From: Hansfordia pulvinata
Lineage: Eukaryota > Ascomycota > Sordariomycetes > Xylariales
Assembly (NCBI GenBank): GCA_006538405.1
Contig: BJKQ01000006.1
Coordinates: forward strand, 891,001-955,000
Length of the DNA: 64,000 nucleotides
Direction: 5' to 3'
This document shows, one piece after another, positions 45,411 through 58,346 of this stretch. The notes beneath the pieces were generated by a model, which was not told where the DNA came from, did no database searches, and saw only the letters and a list, made by a program, of their open reading frames with translations. Made by a program: the position numbers and the translations under genes. Every line of letters starts with the position of its first letter. The stretch's first letter is position 1.

Positions 45411-47875
45411 CAAGGCTAGATCGCACGGCAAGATTGGCGCCTCGGTGCCCGCCTCGGTACGACCACACCCACCAACACGACTCGGCCTCACGTCACGTTC
45501 ATTGTCTCCGAATCCTGAGCCCTGCCAGCCCGAGACTGGCCCTCTGTCGGATAGCTGACCCGGCTCCCACGACGTCCTGCTCCGACACCCACCCTTGCGC
45601 CAGTCGTTTATGCCGTCCTGTCGCGTTCGCCGCGCTCTGTACACGCTCGGAGATCCCGCTCGGCAATGTGAACCACCAGGTGGACGGGCCAAGTTGTCTC
45701 TGCTCGCGTGGGCGGTGGGCTAGACATTTGCCTCGTGAGGAGGCTTAAGACATGAACCACGCCCGGCCGCCGCGTGCTTACTCCATGCTTTTCCCGTACG
45801 GTGCAGCATGGACCGTTGGGCGGCCGCTACCTCCAGACCTGTCAAGATGCATGTCCAAGTTTGACATGCATATCAACGTCAAACGCCACGGATACTATGT
45901 TGGTTTAGCACTGCGGCGGCTCCCACGGCTTTGCGGTCCTCCAGTCCCGACCCCCAAGACCCAAGAGCTAAGTTAGCTGTCCCCACTGCATTTGGCTGGC
46001 CCTTGGATGCGGCGGCGCGCCCCTGGGGAAAGTACAGTACTCACTTTTCTTAGTCTGGAATATACTCGCCCTTGGGTTCAGCGCTTGCCCCCATTTTCAC
46101 ATGTCTTACAGCCGCGTTACCAACGGACTCTTAGTTTCCGGTAGGCCCAGCGGGTCTTCAACCCCTGGACCACTACCTAATTCTTCACATTCAGACCTTG
46201 CCTGCGGCGTCCACTTGCGAATACGGAGCACACTGCACAAATCTGAGATCCTCATCAGAGCGTGAGTGCCAGTATCATTGCGGATCCGGCTCGATGGCCA
46301 CCCCGAGGCCCATCGTGATCTCGGCGCCTGTCGCTGTATCCGTACCCGGCCCCATCCTCGTATGGAACGAGGCGTGTCGACACGCGTAGGGCCGAGTCAT
46401 CCACGTTAGCGCGCGCGAAGGTGCCCCCTGGACTCCGAAAAAACGGGACAGCATCGATCCGAGCTTCTCTGGCGCGGCGGTGCCATTCTATGGCCCGCCC
46501 ATGGTCAAGTCCGATAAAGGTTCTACAGGGTATTGGAGTCCCGGTGGCGATCCCTCACCCCGTGTACGGCCATGTGCGACTCCCCAAGAGCCGTATGGCT
46601 ACGCTGTGCTCTGCCGGACTTCAGCCCGGCTCTTTGCACTTCCAAAGGCTCTTTCCAGGGAACGAAATCCACCAAGGAGCCAAGTCCAGGGACACTGCTG
46701 CGATTGCTGGCAGGCGGAGGACGGAGGTCCATCCAAGGCAAGCCGGCTTTCCGGCCACCGTTGGTTCTGCACCCGCGGGAAAGGACGTTGCAGGGGTATA
46801 TCGTCCCTTCGAACACTAAAAGTTGTGCTTCCCCGCCGTTGTGTTCAGGCTAGCGCTCCTAAGAGTGCTGTGTATGGCCGGGATATGGGCCCCTGTCTCT
46901 CCTTTCCTTGGCTAAGCCGAGTTCATCGTATTCCAGTGGCACCAGCTTCGATGTATCCCGTCAGCCCTGAATCCCTGAACAAGATGGCTTGAGCGTACCC
47001 AGTTGGATCACGCAGCTCTGGGTTAGTACGAGTATGGCCAGAACCTTTCGACTCTAAAGAACGCAGTGCCCCCGATGGACACGGTGCAGCCTACCCTGCA
47101 TTCGAACCTTGCAACTCTCATCAAGCATCTGAAGCTAAAAGCAGTCGGTCTCTGGGATCCCTGGTTGTTGCGCAGTGCTAGAGGACAATCACCGGTTGAC
47201 GCGACATTCCTCTGGACGACGGCTTTTCTCGAGTCACGATCTGGCTCGCCGAGGCTCAACATCCCAGGCAACGATTTCCAGACGAGATCCTCAAAGCCAC
47301 TCGGACCCGGTCCTCTTGGCTGAAATTGCTAACCCCCCGGCCTGTGTCGAAAACCTGGATCGACAGAGTGCGGAACATCAGGCACTCGCACACGGAGTAC
47401 TTCTGAAGCTATCCTACGACGAGGCCCGACGCTTCTCCCCGAACGCCACCAGCAAACTGCGAGCATACTTACACACCGGACCAGCCTGTCGGAGTATCTC
47501 TACTCTCACCTCTCAGCTCTCGCCCCTGCAACGTTCATCATAGAGTGTGGCCAAGCATCTTTCCTATTCTCAACCCATCAGTCCATCCCACTCCCGATCG
47601 GTCATTACCTTAGCCAACAGGGGTATACAACTAGCAAGGCGGCAAAATCTCCAGCGGGCAGGGCGTCATTTCTCAGTAGTTCTTTGTGTGCCCTCCCTCC
47701 AGATCTTGTCAGCGGCCCCATAACACATCCATCTGCCCCCTCCCCTTATTGGACTGCAGCCTGCGGCTACACAAGTCGGGGTAGCATCACTGCTGTTCAC
47801 ATTGACGACGCCCCCGGCTTTGCTTCACGGACGTGGTTCGCTCTGCGTCTCGGATCCTGGGAGGCTGATAGTCCC

Positions 47876-47879
<4 letters not shown>

Positions 47880-47946
<67 letters not shown>
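47880..47946. repeat. (CA)n microsatellite, 67 bp
   Basis: Pure CA dinucleotide repeat, the longest simple repeat in the window. It lies about 0.8 kb upstream of the Zn2Cys6 factor gene and is probably length-polymorphic. Confidence 0.95.
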
Positions 47947-47948
<2 letters not shown>

Positions 47949-48749
47949 GTCACCTGGGCTGGTACCGACTCGTACCGGCCTGCTTCCTGGGTGGCGTGTC
48001 CTGCTGCGCTGGGCCCCCCACAGCTTCTGTCAGTTTGCCATCACCGCCCCCGCCGCGCTGATAGGTTCCTGTATATTCCTTGGGATAATCAGTTCGTGCA
48101 GACGGTCCTGCATGGCCCCACATATCAAGACCTTGTCCCTCTCCTTGCCCACCGGGTTTCATCAGTCTTTCTCACCACATTTGAGCGGGTCGGAGACCGC
48201 CACTGCCGGGGCCTGCTGAAGCCTTAGCATTGATCAGTAAAGCATCACCCTCGTTCGAATCTTGGAGGGGTCGAATCTCTGTCTCCCGAGTGCCTTCGGC
48301 CGTTCCCTTATCACACCATCTTCCATCTCATAACCCCAGGTCCGCGTGAGCGCTGGCACGAGTTTTCAAGACCTTCCCTTACCATCCTGGGGGCCCTTGC
48401 CAGCCAGTGGGCTTCTTCCTTCCACAGCTCATACATTCTCTACGTCCCGAGCGCCAGGATCACAACCATACACCTTGGACAGACGCTCGGCTTCTGGTGG
48501 CCATATAGGCAGCCTGCGTCCGGCCACGCCATCGGCACACGACACCGACTAGCTCCCCATGAAGCTCGCTGTTAAGGACACCTGCACCCCATCGATTCAA
48601 CCCAACGACGCAGCTCAACGAAGCCGACGACCAAGGGATACCCGGAGTGTCGGCATTGCTATCGCCGACCAGCGCTCATCGCAGGGGCCGAGTCGAGACT
48701 GCTACGGAGGGCAGCATTCAAGCTCGTAGCTCACTCCCGGATTACCAAC

Positions 48750-51354
48750 ATGAGCGAATACTACCAGCACCTCATGTCTTCCGCGGGGGGGATGGCCACT
48801 CCGCATGGCATGATGCCACCAGAGCATCACCACGCTTTCCATCAGCCGGTACACGGGCAGGACATCGGAACGACAGGCGCCTCTGAAAGCGCCTACCCAG
48901 CGCCTTACCAGAGCTTGGGATATTTTACCGGCTTCCCCGACCCCGCAGTCTTCCACACCCCGAAAACGCACAACGGCAGGGGTCGGAAACGGTCGGTTCC
49001 TGGTGTAGACCAAGTTAAACATCGGCGGACCAGATCTGGTTGCTATACTTGCCGAAGTAGACGAGTCAAGGTAGGTCACCGCGTCCCTCTAACTGCCACC
49101 TGCTAATGCCTCTCGAACAGTGCGATGAAGGCCGACCAACCTGCGAGAGTACGAAATCCCCCAACGCTTCACTATGCCATGACTGACCGAAAGCAGGGTG
49201 TCGGAAGGGAAAGCGAGAGTGTGTTTACCCTGAACCGTCATCAGCTAAGACACCAACCTCCGAGGGACGCACGAAGGACTCCTCGACCTCCGAGGGGCAG
49301 AGCCCCGACTCCTCCCAGGAGGACGACGATGAAGATGCCGAGACCGACAGTGGCAAGCGACTCCCGCCCATACAGGACGAAGATGAGCCAGAAGAACCCG
49401 CCAGGAGGGCCTCGCAAACCAGCCCGACCTTGCACAGGGTCCAGACAACTTCATCCCCGAATTTGAGAAGATCCAAGGGCCGCCAGAATTCGGAAACTCC
49501 GTCCGTCGATGACACGAGGAGCTCTTCGCCACCCACCTCGACTGGAACTGCGCCCAGCCTCACGAGGTCCTCGTTCCTCGAACCAGCGTCGGTCGACACG
49601 CGCACAGACTGGTCCGACTTGCCCACGGATATACAGTTTTACCTCGGATACTTCAGCCAGAACGTGACCCACTATAATTACGGAGTGCCCAACGACCATG
49701 AGGGCTTTTTCCTCACGCTCCTGCCGAGCATAGCCACCCAGAAAGGCAACGAAGCCCTTCTGTATGCCTTGGTAGGATTCTCTGCGTACCTTCACACGGT
49801 GCAAAATCCAAATGGAGAAATATTAGACTTTCTGCAATGGTACAACAAGAGCGTCACCCTGCTCCTGGGCTCACTGAAAAGGGGCGAGAAGCAGGGGTTG
49901 GGCGCTCTGATTGCCATCCTGCAGTTGGCAACGATAGAGGTACTGACTCCCGTGTTGGTGATGGTATTTGAAGGTGCTGGTGAGCTAACACAGCGCAGGA
50001 ATATCTCGGCGATTGGGTCAACCTGACGGGACACCAGAGGGCGGCGTATGCGATTCTCAGGCAGGAATTCACGCCGCAGAGCATATTGCAGAGCCCCGTG
50101 GGGCGGATGCTCATGACGTGGTATGTGCGATTCGACGTCTTCGTAGCCATGATGGCGGGCTTCGAAACGTGTCTGCCGCGGGAGTGGTTCGTGGCAGCCG
50201 TCGACAACTCGACTCACTATGCCGCCACGTATCCAGAGGACCTGGGTTGGATCATCGAGGCCCATGCGACTTCCCTACGCCTGATATCAGTGGACATGAC
50301 TGTGCACTTCGCGAGGGCGCGAAGAGGAGAGCTCTTGGGCAAGGACTTCTCCAAGGAGCATCAACGCCTGGAGGAGCAGCTCCACGCGTGGAAAAACAAC
50401 CTCAATCCGGCCATCACGAACGCCGAGTTGCGCGTCCCAGACTCGGATCTCAAGCCGTCGTCGAACAACAACAGCGCCGCTAGTAGCGACACTTTCGACA
50501 TGCTATACGACTTTCCTTTGTTTCCGACGACAGTCCTCGTCGCCGAGTGGCACTCGATCCTGGTCATGCACAGCAGCCAGGAGGCCATGGCGCTGCAGCA
50601 GGAGACGTCCGACGAGCTGAGGAGCGTGGCCCTCGCGACTTGTGGGGCGTTCGATAAAGTGTCCAGGTGGTCCAAGGCACCAAGCGGCGCGCTGATCCAA
50701 CTTCAAGCCTGTCTGGCCATTGCGGCCTTGTTCGTGCCCCGTGACGAATCACAGGACATGTGGTTCAGGCGCCAGTATGCGATGCTCGAGTCACTAGGGT
50801 AAGCCCACTTGATTTCATTTCCTTTCTGCCTTCAATCTGTGCTACCGGGATGTGCGGTCGGTGCTGAGTTATGTATCCAACGTACCTGTTGGTCGCATCC
50901 GGCCCCCTTTTCCTGCATCCCGCTGTGCTCTTCCTGGGTGGAGCCCCTTTGTTACCGCATCGCCTTGACGTCCCCCCCCCTCCTTACCCCCAAAAGCTCT
51001 ACAGGCATCCATCCATACAGACGACAAGACAGCAGGCTAACAATAGCCCCCTTTCGCAGCTACATATTCCCGCTGGCGATGCGCGCGCGCATGTCCGAGT
51101 TCTTCCGGTGCCCGTCGTGTGTGGCCTGGTGGTTGCCCAACGATGAGGGGCTGAGCCCTGTGCTGCGCAAGTTCCGCGCCTTTGCCGACGAACGCAACTC
51201 GAAGCCCGTGTCTCAGAAGTCGGAGAGCGTCCGCGAGGCCAGCGCCATCTTCGCCAACCTGCGCCTCGACGAGGACGGCAACCCCTCCCCCATCACACCG
51301 ACCAGCACTACCTCGTCCTTCTTCGGCCACGACGCCTCTGTCACGAAGCGGTAG
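48750..51354 (+). CDS. Zn2Cys6 fungal transcription factor
   Basis: Five exons (48750-49070, 49121-49148, 49197-49939, 49999-50798, 51060-51354) close exactly to 728 residues. The zinc cluster is canonical: Cys98, Cys101, Cys108, Cys115, Cys118 and Cys125 (C-x2-C-x6-C-x6-C-x2-C-x6-C), preceded by the basic RRTRSG and followed by VYPEPSSAK. A 28-nt second exon carries Cys108 and Cys115. Residues about 130-240 are acidic, Ser/Thr/Pro-rich linker. From TDIQFYLGYFSQNVTHYNYG on, the sequence has the alpha-helical look of the fungal-specific middle homology region. The last intron is long (261 nt). The last exon starts YIFPLAMRARM. It should act in the nucleus as a sequence-specific regulator; target genes cannot be told, and no metabolic cluster adjoins it. 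The His/Met-rich N-terminus is ordinary low complexity. Confidence 0.92.
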
Positions 51355-53872
51355 CGGGAAACCCCCTCCCAGCAGCACGGGACTCGGACCAGGGAGGGTG
51401 GGAGCGGGGCTGGGGGCGATACACACGAGGTGCGAAGGAAGAAGAGCAAACAGGGAAACGCAAAAGAAAGAAAGAAAACAAAAGAGCCCTGCCCCGTCAA
51501 GGTCTGGCCGTGAGGGGGGGGGGGGGAGAAGGGGCGACGGCGGCAGCAAGGCGTTTCGGAGACGCCGGGCCGCCGTGATCGAGCAGCAGCATCGTCGCAC
51601 GCCAACTCATTGGACGACTCTTCGCGTGTCCAGGCAGCGAGGGGGGCGCATCGGGCACAGTTGCATGGTTACATTGCACGCTCGACGAAATGCCAGAAAG
51701 ACGTTAACCGCCCAGCGCCCAGCGTCCTGCCGCCCCCCCTTGTCTGCTGACCAGGGTACAGGGAAGCATCACACCCACACTCGTGTCGCTGGGCTGCAGA
51801 CGCGCATCACACATCAGACGCTACTTTGTGCATACAAGAAGCCAGCCGGAACTCTGCCTGGCACACACACTCCAGTTGACACCAGACACACCACACCTGC
51901 CTCCTTTGCATATAAACATACATATACATACATATAGACACTCACATATAGGTACAAACATGCAACAACTACCCTTCGTACCCCTGCTAGAGCTCGATGA
52001 CTCTGCACCCGGACGCATGCCTTGACCACACCCCTTCGCACACACAGAGTCGGGTCTCTGGCCCGGTGGCTGCCCGCCTGGTAGGTAGGCGCTGGATGCA
52101 CCACCGGCGTAGCCAGCCAGGGCCTCTCTCCTCTTTTCCAGAGGAACCTAGACCTCTGGCCTGACCATGGCGGAATGGTCTTGGGGGTTACTCACCTACC
52201 CATGCACGCATATACACATGTATACCTCGTGCTCGCGCGCAAGCTAGAAGAGACAGCACAGCATGGTAGATCCGCGAAATGGACAGTGGGGTAGATGCCA
52301 TGGGAGAGGACAGGGGGTGGCGGACAGCGGACAGCGGCTCTGCCGTGCCATTCTGGTGACGAGACTGCAGTACCTTGCATCGTCCATGCGAGCCCTCTGT
52401 GCGTTACTACCACTGTCTTGCTGTGCGCAGGGCGTGCATACCTTGCAGGCCCTGGGTACTTGAACGCCTCCCGTCTTGCTTCATGTTGGTTGCTTGCCAC
52501 GCGCGGTCGGTTCAATCATCGTCGAGTCGCCATCGTACAAATACCACCGGGCGCTCTACTCTAATCTGTGGGAGGAAATCTGCCTGCCATGGAGGCACAC
52601 CCGGCTTGACTAGATCCTTGCCTAACACGTCAACGCGCTCCACCCCCTGAACACTCCCGCCCTTTTAGACCCCTTCTCGGAGCCTCAAGCGGTTTTGACT
52701 TTGACCCACGGAGAGAGCCGACGGTAAATGGGCCAGGACCGGCAAGATCCAGGAAGACGGACCCGGGGATCGCAGCCCCGCCAATCGCCCCCGAGCGTGA
52801 AGATCTCAGTAGAGGTGGGGGCTTCAGGGGGGGCAGGGGCTCTGGCATGCGTGCGGCTGCGTTTCCACAGCTCTCTCGGGTTCCTGAAATGCCATTCCCT
52901 CCAACTTTCCAGGATGGATACGGAGGCAATGCAGGACACATAGCGGGGCAGGTCGCATGCAAGCCCGTGGCGGGCGTGGTTTGGCTTCATAGCACATCGA
53001 CAAATTGGCGTGCGCGAGGGTTCCTTCAGGGGCTGCGAGCATGTGCACGGATCACGACCGCTCAACGGCCTGGCGTATGACTCGAAGACCTTGAGATCAA
53101 GTCATTCTTGCAGAAACCCAAGCAATATACCCAGTGTTCAAAGGCCATGTGTTCCTGTGGAGGCATCACCGTAGCTCATTGAATAGATGGGGTTCCCGAA
53201 AGCACACGAGGAAAAGGTAGGGGCAAACCCAGACAATGGGGTGAAGAAGGGCAGGTATAATCTGATTAGGTAGGTCGTATAGTATCATGAGAATAAAGAC
53301 AAAACATAGACGGTGGCGGCGGGAGCGGCCGAAGTGGCTCCGCAGTATACCTCTTTTCGTGAACATTACTTCATACAGACGTTGCGTCGGCCCCGGTCAA
53401 CCCTGGGACCTGCTGATTTCCTCTCGCTTTCTCCGTCCTGGCGATATGCGCGCGCGCGCAACTTGGACCATCATGGCGCTCCCCTCCCAAGCCTGCCAAG
53501 TTGGCCCGAGCTTCCAGTGGACGAACATTGGAGCGTGCCAGCTCGTTCGCTGACCCAGTTGACACTGCTGACTTGAACACTCCGCGCTCAGTTGTCTGTA
53601 GCATTTGCTCCTTCTGAACGTGATCTGGCATGCCGCTCCTTTCGTTGGCGATGGGTGCCCGCCTTCTGCAAGCGGCTGGCAGCCTGCGTAAGATGTGGCG
53701 CAGAAATCGTAGCATCGACCATATCAGACAGATCGCGGTCAGCCTTCTCGTGCTCGGAGCGACTGGTGTGTATCTGGCGGCGCCGGAGCCGGCCAGCAGT
53801 CCGGCGGGCCGTCTGTGACGTCTTGCTGTCACTTAAGGGGGTTTCTTCAGATGAATCAGCCGATAGCAGGTC
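51355..53872. other. Intergenic region between convergent genes
   Basis: About 2.5 kb between the zinc-cluster factor (+) and MOB3 (-). No supported gene. It includes CA/TA-rich simple sequence at 51860-51960 and a G run near 51515. Frames overlapping the MOB3 acidic tail on the opposite strand are shadows. Confidence 0.45.
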
Positions 53873-55569
53873 CTACTCCGCCGGCTTGGTCTCATCAGCA
53901 TCGGAGGCATCATTCGTCTCGTCCTTAATTCCTTCCGTGGCTTCTACAGCCTCAACACTCCCATCAGACGAGTCTCCTACCGTGGCAGGTATGGGATCAT
54001 CAGCCTTCTTCTCAGAGATGCTGTCCTTTTCGTCTTCATCACCCGACTCTCCGTCACTGTCGCCTGACGTGTCTTTGGGCTCGTCAAACTCGCTGGTGTC
54101 GATGACTGTAGTGTCGCCATCATCGGGGACATCATCGCCGTTCTCGTCGTTCTCGGTGGTACCCGGCGCTTCGGGCTCCACGGGAATGTCTTCCTGGACG
54201 TCGACCTTGACACTGTAAGAATCGGGGTCGCCTTCCTGAGAAGCTGGAGGGCTTGTTGAAGTGGGCTCGGGGGCACCCTCGTCTTGATTCATGACGTCGC
54301 CCTCCACAATCACAGGAACCTCAAACTCGGACTCCTCCTCAACCGTCTCGGGCGGAGTGATGTGCATTTCCTTCAGCCTATTGGCGACGTCGGGATGATC
54401 GTCCTCGCGCTCCTCGATTACAGTCGTGACTGCGCTGCCCGTTGACGGCCGGCTTGAGTGTCTGGCGGTGTTTGATCTCCGAGCATTGAAGCTGTGGCGG
54501 TCGTCGTCAGGAGCAGCCGGTGCGTCAGCAGGAGGAGGAGAGGGCGGCTTGGCGATGGCGGTGACAATGGGTTTCTTCTCATCCTTGTCTGAGGGGACAG
54601 GGTCGAGACCTTCGGCCTCGCGAGGTAGTTTGTAATTCTCTGCCGGCAGAAGGTCGTACATGTCACAGACGGACTTGAAGAGAACGTAAAGACCGGTCTG
54701 GGCCTCAACGGACCAGAAGACGCCGCGGTGCTGGAACCAGGCATGAGCAAAGATGCGATGGAGGCGGCGGAAGACGTTGACGAGATTTTTCAGCACGTTG
54801 CTCTTGTCGTGGCCGTCGGAGAGAACGACAAATCTGCTGGGGAAGATCTTGGGATTCGTGACAATGTTGGCGGCCCAGTCAAGGGTGTGGCAGCAGTAGT
54901 CGATGGCGCAGCAGCTCTTGGGCTGGTCATGGACGGCGCACAGGAACTGCCACTCAGAGGCACGCATCTCGGGGCAGGTGACGGAGGAACAGGGCGGAGT
55001 GTCGAAGAGGAAGCCCACGATTAGGCCATTGCACTGGGAGATGAGGAAGCGGCAGAGCTCGTACAGCCACAGCGTACGGTCGATGCCCGGCGGAGGGGTG
55101 GCCAGCAGAGCGGCGGTGGTGCGGTTGATGGGGACGGTGTTGGAAGCCGAGTGGTGGTGGTGAAGAGCGGCGAGGTGTTCCTGGAGTTGGAAGGCCGAGT
55201 CGAGCTGCGGGCGGGCAGGTCAGCAGATGTCCCAGGTCGTATCGTGCTTCGCCAGGCGTGTTGCCAGGCCTGGGGGGAAGCGGTCTCGGCGAGGGGGCGC
55301 AACGAGCTATCGTGGCTGGGCTAGGCGGGACTCACTTCATTAAGCGGGACGAGAGGCGGACCAGCAGCCATGTCCTCGGCCTTGGTGCCGGGATGTATGC
55401 GCCGGCGGGCGTTGGTTTCGGCCAAGGTCTGCTCCATCTGCTCCTGTTCGTGCTGCTGCTGGGGACTGGCGGCAGAAGAGAGCCCGGGCGACTTGGGACT
55501 GATCTGGATTTCGGCGGGCGGTGGAGGGCTGGGAAGCCGAGGCGAGCTGGGGCCCAGGGCGGCAGCCAT
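53873..55569 (-). CDS. mob3: MOB3/phocein family protein (STRIPAK subunit)
   Basis: MOB-family scaffold. The phocein branch belongs to the STRIPAK complex, which in Neurospora and Sordaria is needed for hyphal fusion and fruiting-body development. Two exons, 55569-55336 and 55204-53873, are separated by a 131-nt GTGAGT..CAG intron and give 521 residues. The N-terminus is Pro/Gln-rich. The MOB domain begins near residue 79 and contains IDRTLWLYELCRFLISQCNG, VTCPEMRASEWQFLCAVHD and CCAIDYCCHTLDWA. HRIFAHAWFQHR supplies the spaced His pair of the zinc site. The segment AIDYCCHTLD resembles phocein rather than MOB1/MOB2. About 250 C-terminal residues are very acidic and repetitive in composition (Asp/Glu/Ser/Thr), as in filamentous-fungal MOB3. 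The gene is divergent from the CobW-type gene, with 1.3 kb between starts. Confidence 0.92.
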
Positions 55570-56866
55570 GGTGAGATGCGGACGGAAAGGAGTGCGATAT
55601 CTTGCTCTGGGGCGACAGAAAGAAGAATATGGAGGCGAGAGATGAGAAGGGGGCGGTAGAAAACGAGCTTCGGGAGAATTGCGAGGCAGCGCAAGACTCG
55701 AGGAATAGGGAGCTCGGGCGGTGTTGGAGGGTCTCTGGTTGGAGCTCGCTGCGAGGTTTGCGAGAGATCGCAGCGTCGAACCAATGCAAGGCGTCTCGTC
55801 ACGCGTCGGAGGCTGCTGCTACGAGAGCCACAGGTACCCAACTCGCTGTTGCGGTCGCAGCTGTGCGAGTACGTGCTCGGCAAGTACCAATGGGTACTCG
55901 TCTGGTACGCGCGCGCCTCCGATATTCGCTTAGCGTCGAGAGCAGCTCGAATCTTGATGGTTGCTGCGCTACTCCGTACGTGCGAAGACATACGCACACT
56001 GTGAATGTTATCTGCAGCTGATGCTGATGCTGATTCCAGAAGGGCGTCCACCATCAAGACGATGCTCTCCTTCTCTCTTTCGATCGTTACTGTGGGATTC
56101 AGTATGAGTATTTTGAGAGTATTTGAGTTGCTCAGGAGCGTACTGGGCTCAGAGATCGACGAAGCTCTTCAGAGGCATTCGTCGAGTCCAGCAATCCTGG
56201 AAGCTCGTAGAAGTGGCGCGTCCAAAGCCGACATGGAGCATTGCTTACGTACCTAATGCACATACAGTCACCTGATGTCCATCCGTCTTCATTGCAGACG
56301 TAGTCAATTTACATTTGACTCTAGAACGGCATACTCATACCTAGCTTGAATTCACTCAGTGGCGGGTTCCTTCAATTGTCCAGTCTCTAGGAAGCCATTA
56401 GGGGCTATTGGAATATGACTGGAGTCGCCCTATGTAACAGATTGTATGCGTCTAAAAGAACACCACTATGAAGCAATCCGATACTACATGTATGAGCGAC
56501 GTGCGCCTACGTCAGATCAAATCTAAATTGCATGCACTCGTACGAGTACATGTACCGGACACCCCGCCATTGGGTTTGATCCCATCGGGCAGTTGATGCA
56601 GCCCGGCGCGGGCACGCCCCAAAGTTCCGCGTATTGGCCCTCTCAGTACGAGCAAAACCAAGCTTTCCAGGCCGATGCATGCCGAGTCCCAGAGACCATA
56701 GCGAGATCTGGAAAGCTGTCGCTAGATTTATTACCAGGGCAAGATCCAGAATTATACCTATACCTACCTGGAAAGCACATCCCACCCTCGTCGTTCAAGA
56801 ACCGACTAAGAACACCAAAACCCGACTGCGCCGCCTGAGCCCCGAGCATCTGTTGGCCCCCCCACT
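55570..56866. other. Divergent promoter region between mob3 and the CobW-type GTPase
   Basis: About 1.3 kb shared by two genes transcribed away from each other. No supported frame. A palindrome of the ACTCGTACGAGTA family is at 56536-56548, and a run of related GAGTACGTGCTC/GGTACTCGTCTGGTACG sequence is at 55866-55910. No clear TATA element was chosen. Confidence 0.45.
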
Positions 56867-58346
56867 ATGGATCTTGACGACGACCTGCCACCTGAGCTTG
56901 TGGAGGCTGGGCCGGGCACGGGAGGGGGGGACGAGGCCGAAGAGCCTGAAAAGCTCACCAAGGTGCCCATCACCATCGTAACGGGTGAGCCTCACTTCGC
57001 CCTGCTGGCCGCCCTGCTGGCCGCACTGGCAGCCACAGGTGTTGGTCATGGCGGCCGACCCTGCTACCACCTCCTTTATCTAACCTCGGGCAGGCTATCT
57101 TGGAGCTGGGAAGACCACACTGCTCAATTACATCCTGACTGCCCGCCATGGCAAGAAGATCGCCGTCATCATGAACGAATTTGGCGACTGTAAGTCATTG
57201 GCGGCCGACTTGGCAGGTGTTGTCCCCGGCGCAGACGGCCAAGCTGACTACCACCGCACGTCCTTCAGCAATCGACATTGAAAAATCCATGACCGTCAGT
57301 AAAGGCGGAGAGCAAGTCGAGGAGTGGCTCGAGGTCGGCAATGGCTGCCTGTGCTGTTCGGTCAAGTAAAGCCCCCCTCGGCCCAAGGCCAAAAGAGAAG
57401 GCAAACGAGAAGACATGCGCATCTCGCACGTGGCACTGGCTGACATCGGCACAGAGATACCGGAGTGAACGCCATCGAGGCGCTCATGGAGAAGAAGGGC
57501 GCCTTCGACTATATCCTCCTGGAAACCACCGGCCTGGCCGACCCCGGTAACCTGGCGCCTCTATTCTGGGTCGACGACGGCCTGGGCAGCACCATCTACC
57601 TGGACGGCATCGTCACGCTGGTGGATGCCAAGAACATCGTGCGCAACCTGGACGACCCCTCGCAGAAGGCCGAGGGCCACGAGGACGACCACGGCCACGG
57701 GCCCCTGATGACCACGGCGCACGTGCAGATCTCGCACGCCGACGTCGTCGTCATCAACAAGTCGGATCTCGTGAGCGCGGATGAGCTGGAATCGGTCAAG
57801 CAGCGGATCCAGGCAATCAACGGCCTGGCCAAGATCCACGTCACCGAGCGAAGCACCGTGCCCCAGCTGGAAGGCGTCCTGCTAGACCTCCACGCCTACG
57901 ACCAGGTCCAAGTGCTGGACACGGCAAGCAAGGGCCACAGCCATCTCGACCCTGTAGGTTCACCTTCACTCCAGTCACGCAAGGGGGAGGCACACCATCT
58001 AACGACGACGCAGACAATCTCTACCATCTCGATAGAAGTCCCGAGGCTGTCCACGGAGCAGTTTACAATGGTGGATGCGTGGCTGCGGTCGCTGCTATGG
58101 GATAGCAAGGTGCCGGGGCCCGAGAGGGGCCAGGCGCCGGCGATAGAGACCCACCGCCTCAAGGCGCGCCTCGTGCTGGCCAGCGGGGAGGTCAAGCTCG
58201 TGCAGGGCGTGCGGGAGATTTTCGAGATTTTCGACGGGGAGCGGGTGGCGAGCGACGCGACGGCGCCGGGCAAGCTGGTGCTGATCGGGCGCGGCCTCGA
58301 CGAGGCAGAGTTCGAGAGCAGCTTCCGCAGCGCGGTCCTGGGCTAG
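56867..58346 (+). CDS. CobW/COG0523 GTPase, ZNG1/CBWD-like zinc metallochaperone
   Basis: G3E-family GTPase. The eukaryotic ZNG1/CBWD members hand zinc to client enzymes such as methionine aminopeptidase. Five exons (56867-56984, 57094-57189, 57269-57365, 57455-57953, 58014-58346) give 380 residues. Motifs in order: Walker [14 protein letters not shown], split by intron 1 after Thr-Gly; VIMNEFGD; the metal-binding [10 protein letters not shown] (CxCC); Walker B-like [10 protein letters not shown]; and NKSD for guanine specificity. A His/Asp-rich loop, [10 protein letters not shown], may bind metal. The CobW C-terminal domain covers the last two exons ([22 protein letters not shown]). The acidic N-terminus with PPELVEAG resembles the short motif used by ZNG1 proteins to contact methionine aminopeptidase, but this is inference. 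Intron 4 (60 nt) is free of stops and in frame, so a 20-residue longer form could exist. Confidence 0.92.

Larger units (their letters stand above)
38008..48749. other. Gene-empty block of about 10.7 kb
   Basis: The first few hundred bases are the leader of the F-box gene. Beyond that I find no supported coding region, tRNA or rRNA. Open frames up to about 230 codons (44869-45558) overlap equally long antisense frames and lack domains. The block contains a 20-G run (39916-39935), a 67-bp CA repeat (47880-47946), a shorter CA tract near 44442-44467, TACGAGTACTCGTA palindromes (38552, 40021, 40379, 45389) and TACCTWAGGTA clusters (38882, 43273, 43901). Confidence 0.5.

Noticed and set aside
44869..45692. 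Overlapping frames of 229 (+) and 190 (-) codons in the second gene-empty block
   Set aside because: Both strands are open over the same DNA, neither has a recognisable domain, and codon content looks like random GC-rich sequence.
47880..47946. Possible CRISPR-like or telomeric array
   Set aside because: It is a plain CA dinucleotide repeat without spacers and is not a TTAGGG-type repeat.
48240..48290. tRNA B-box-like GTTCGAATC
   Set aside because: No acceptor, D-arm or anticodon stem can be drawn around it.
53592..54218. 208-codon plus-strand Ser-rich frame
   Set aside because: Antisense to the acidic Asp/Glu/Ser tail of mob3; Ser-richness is the complement of GAN/GAR codons.
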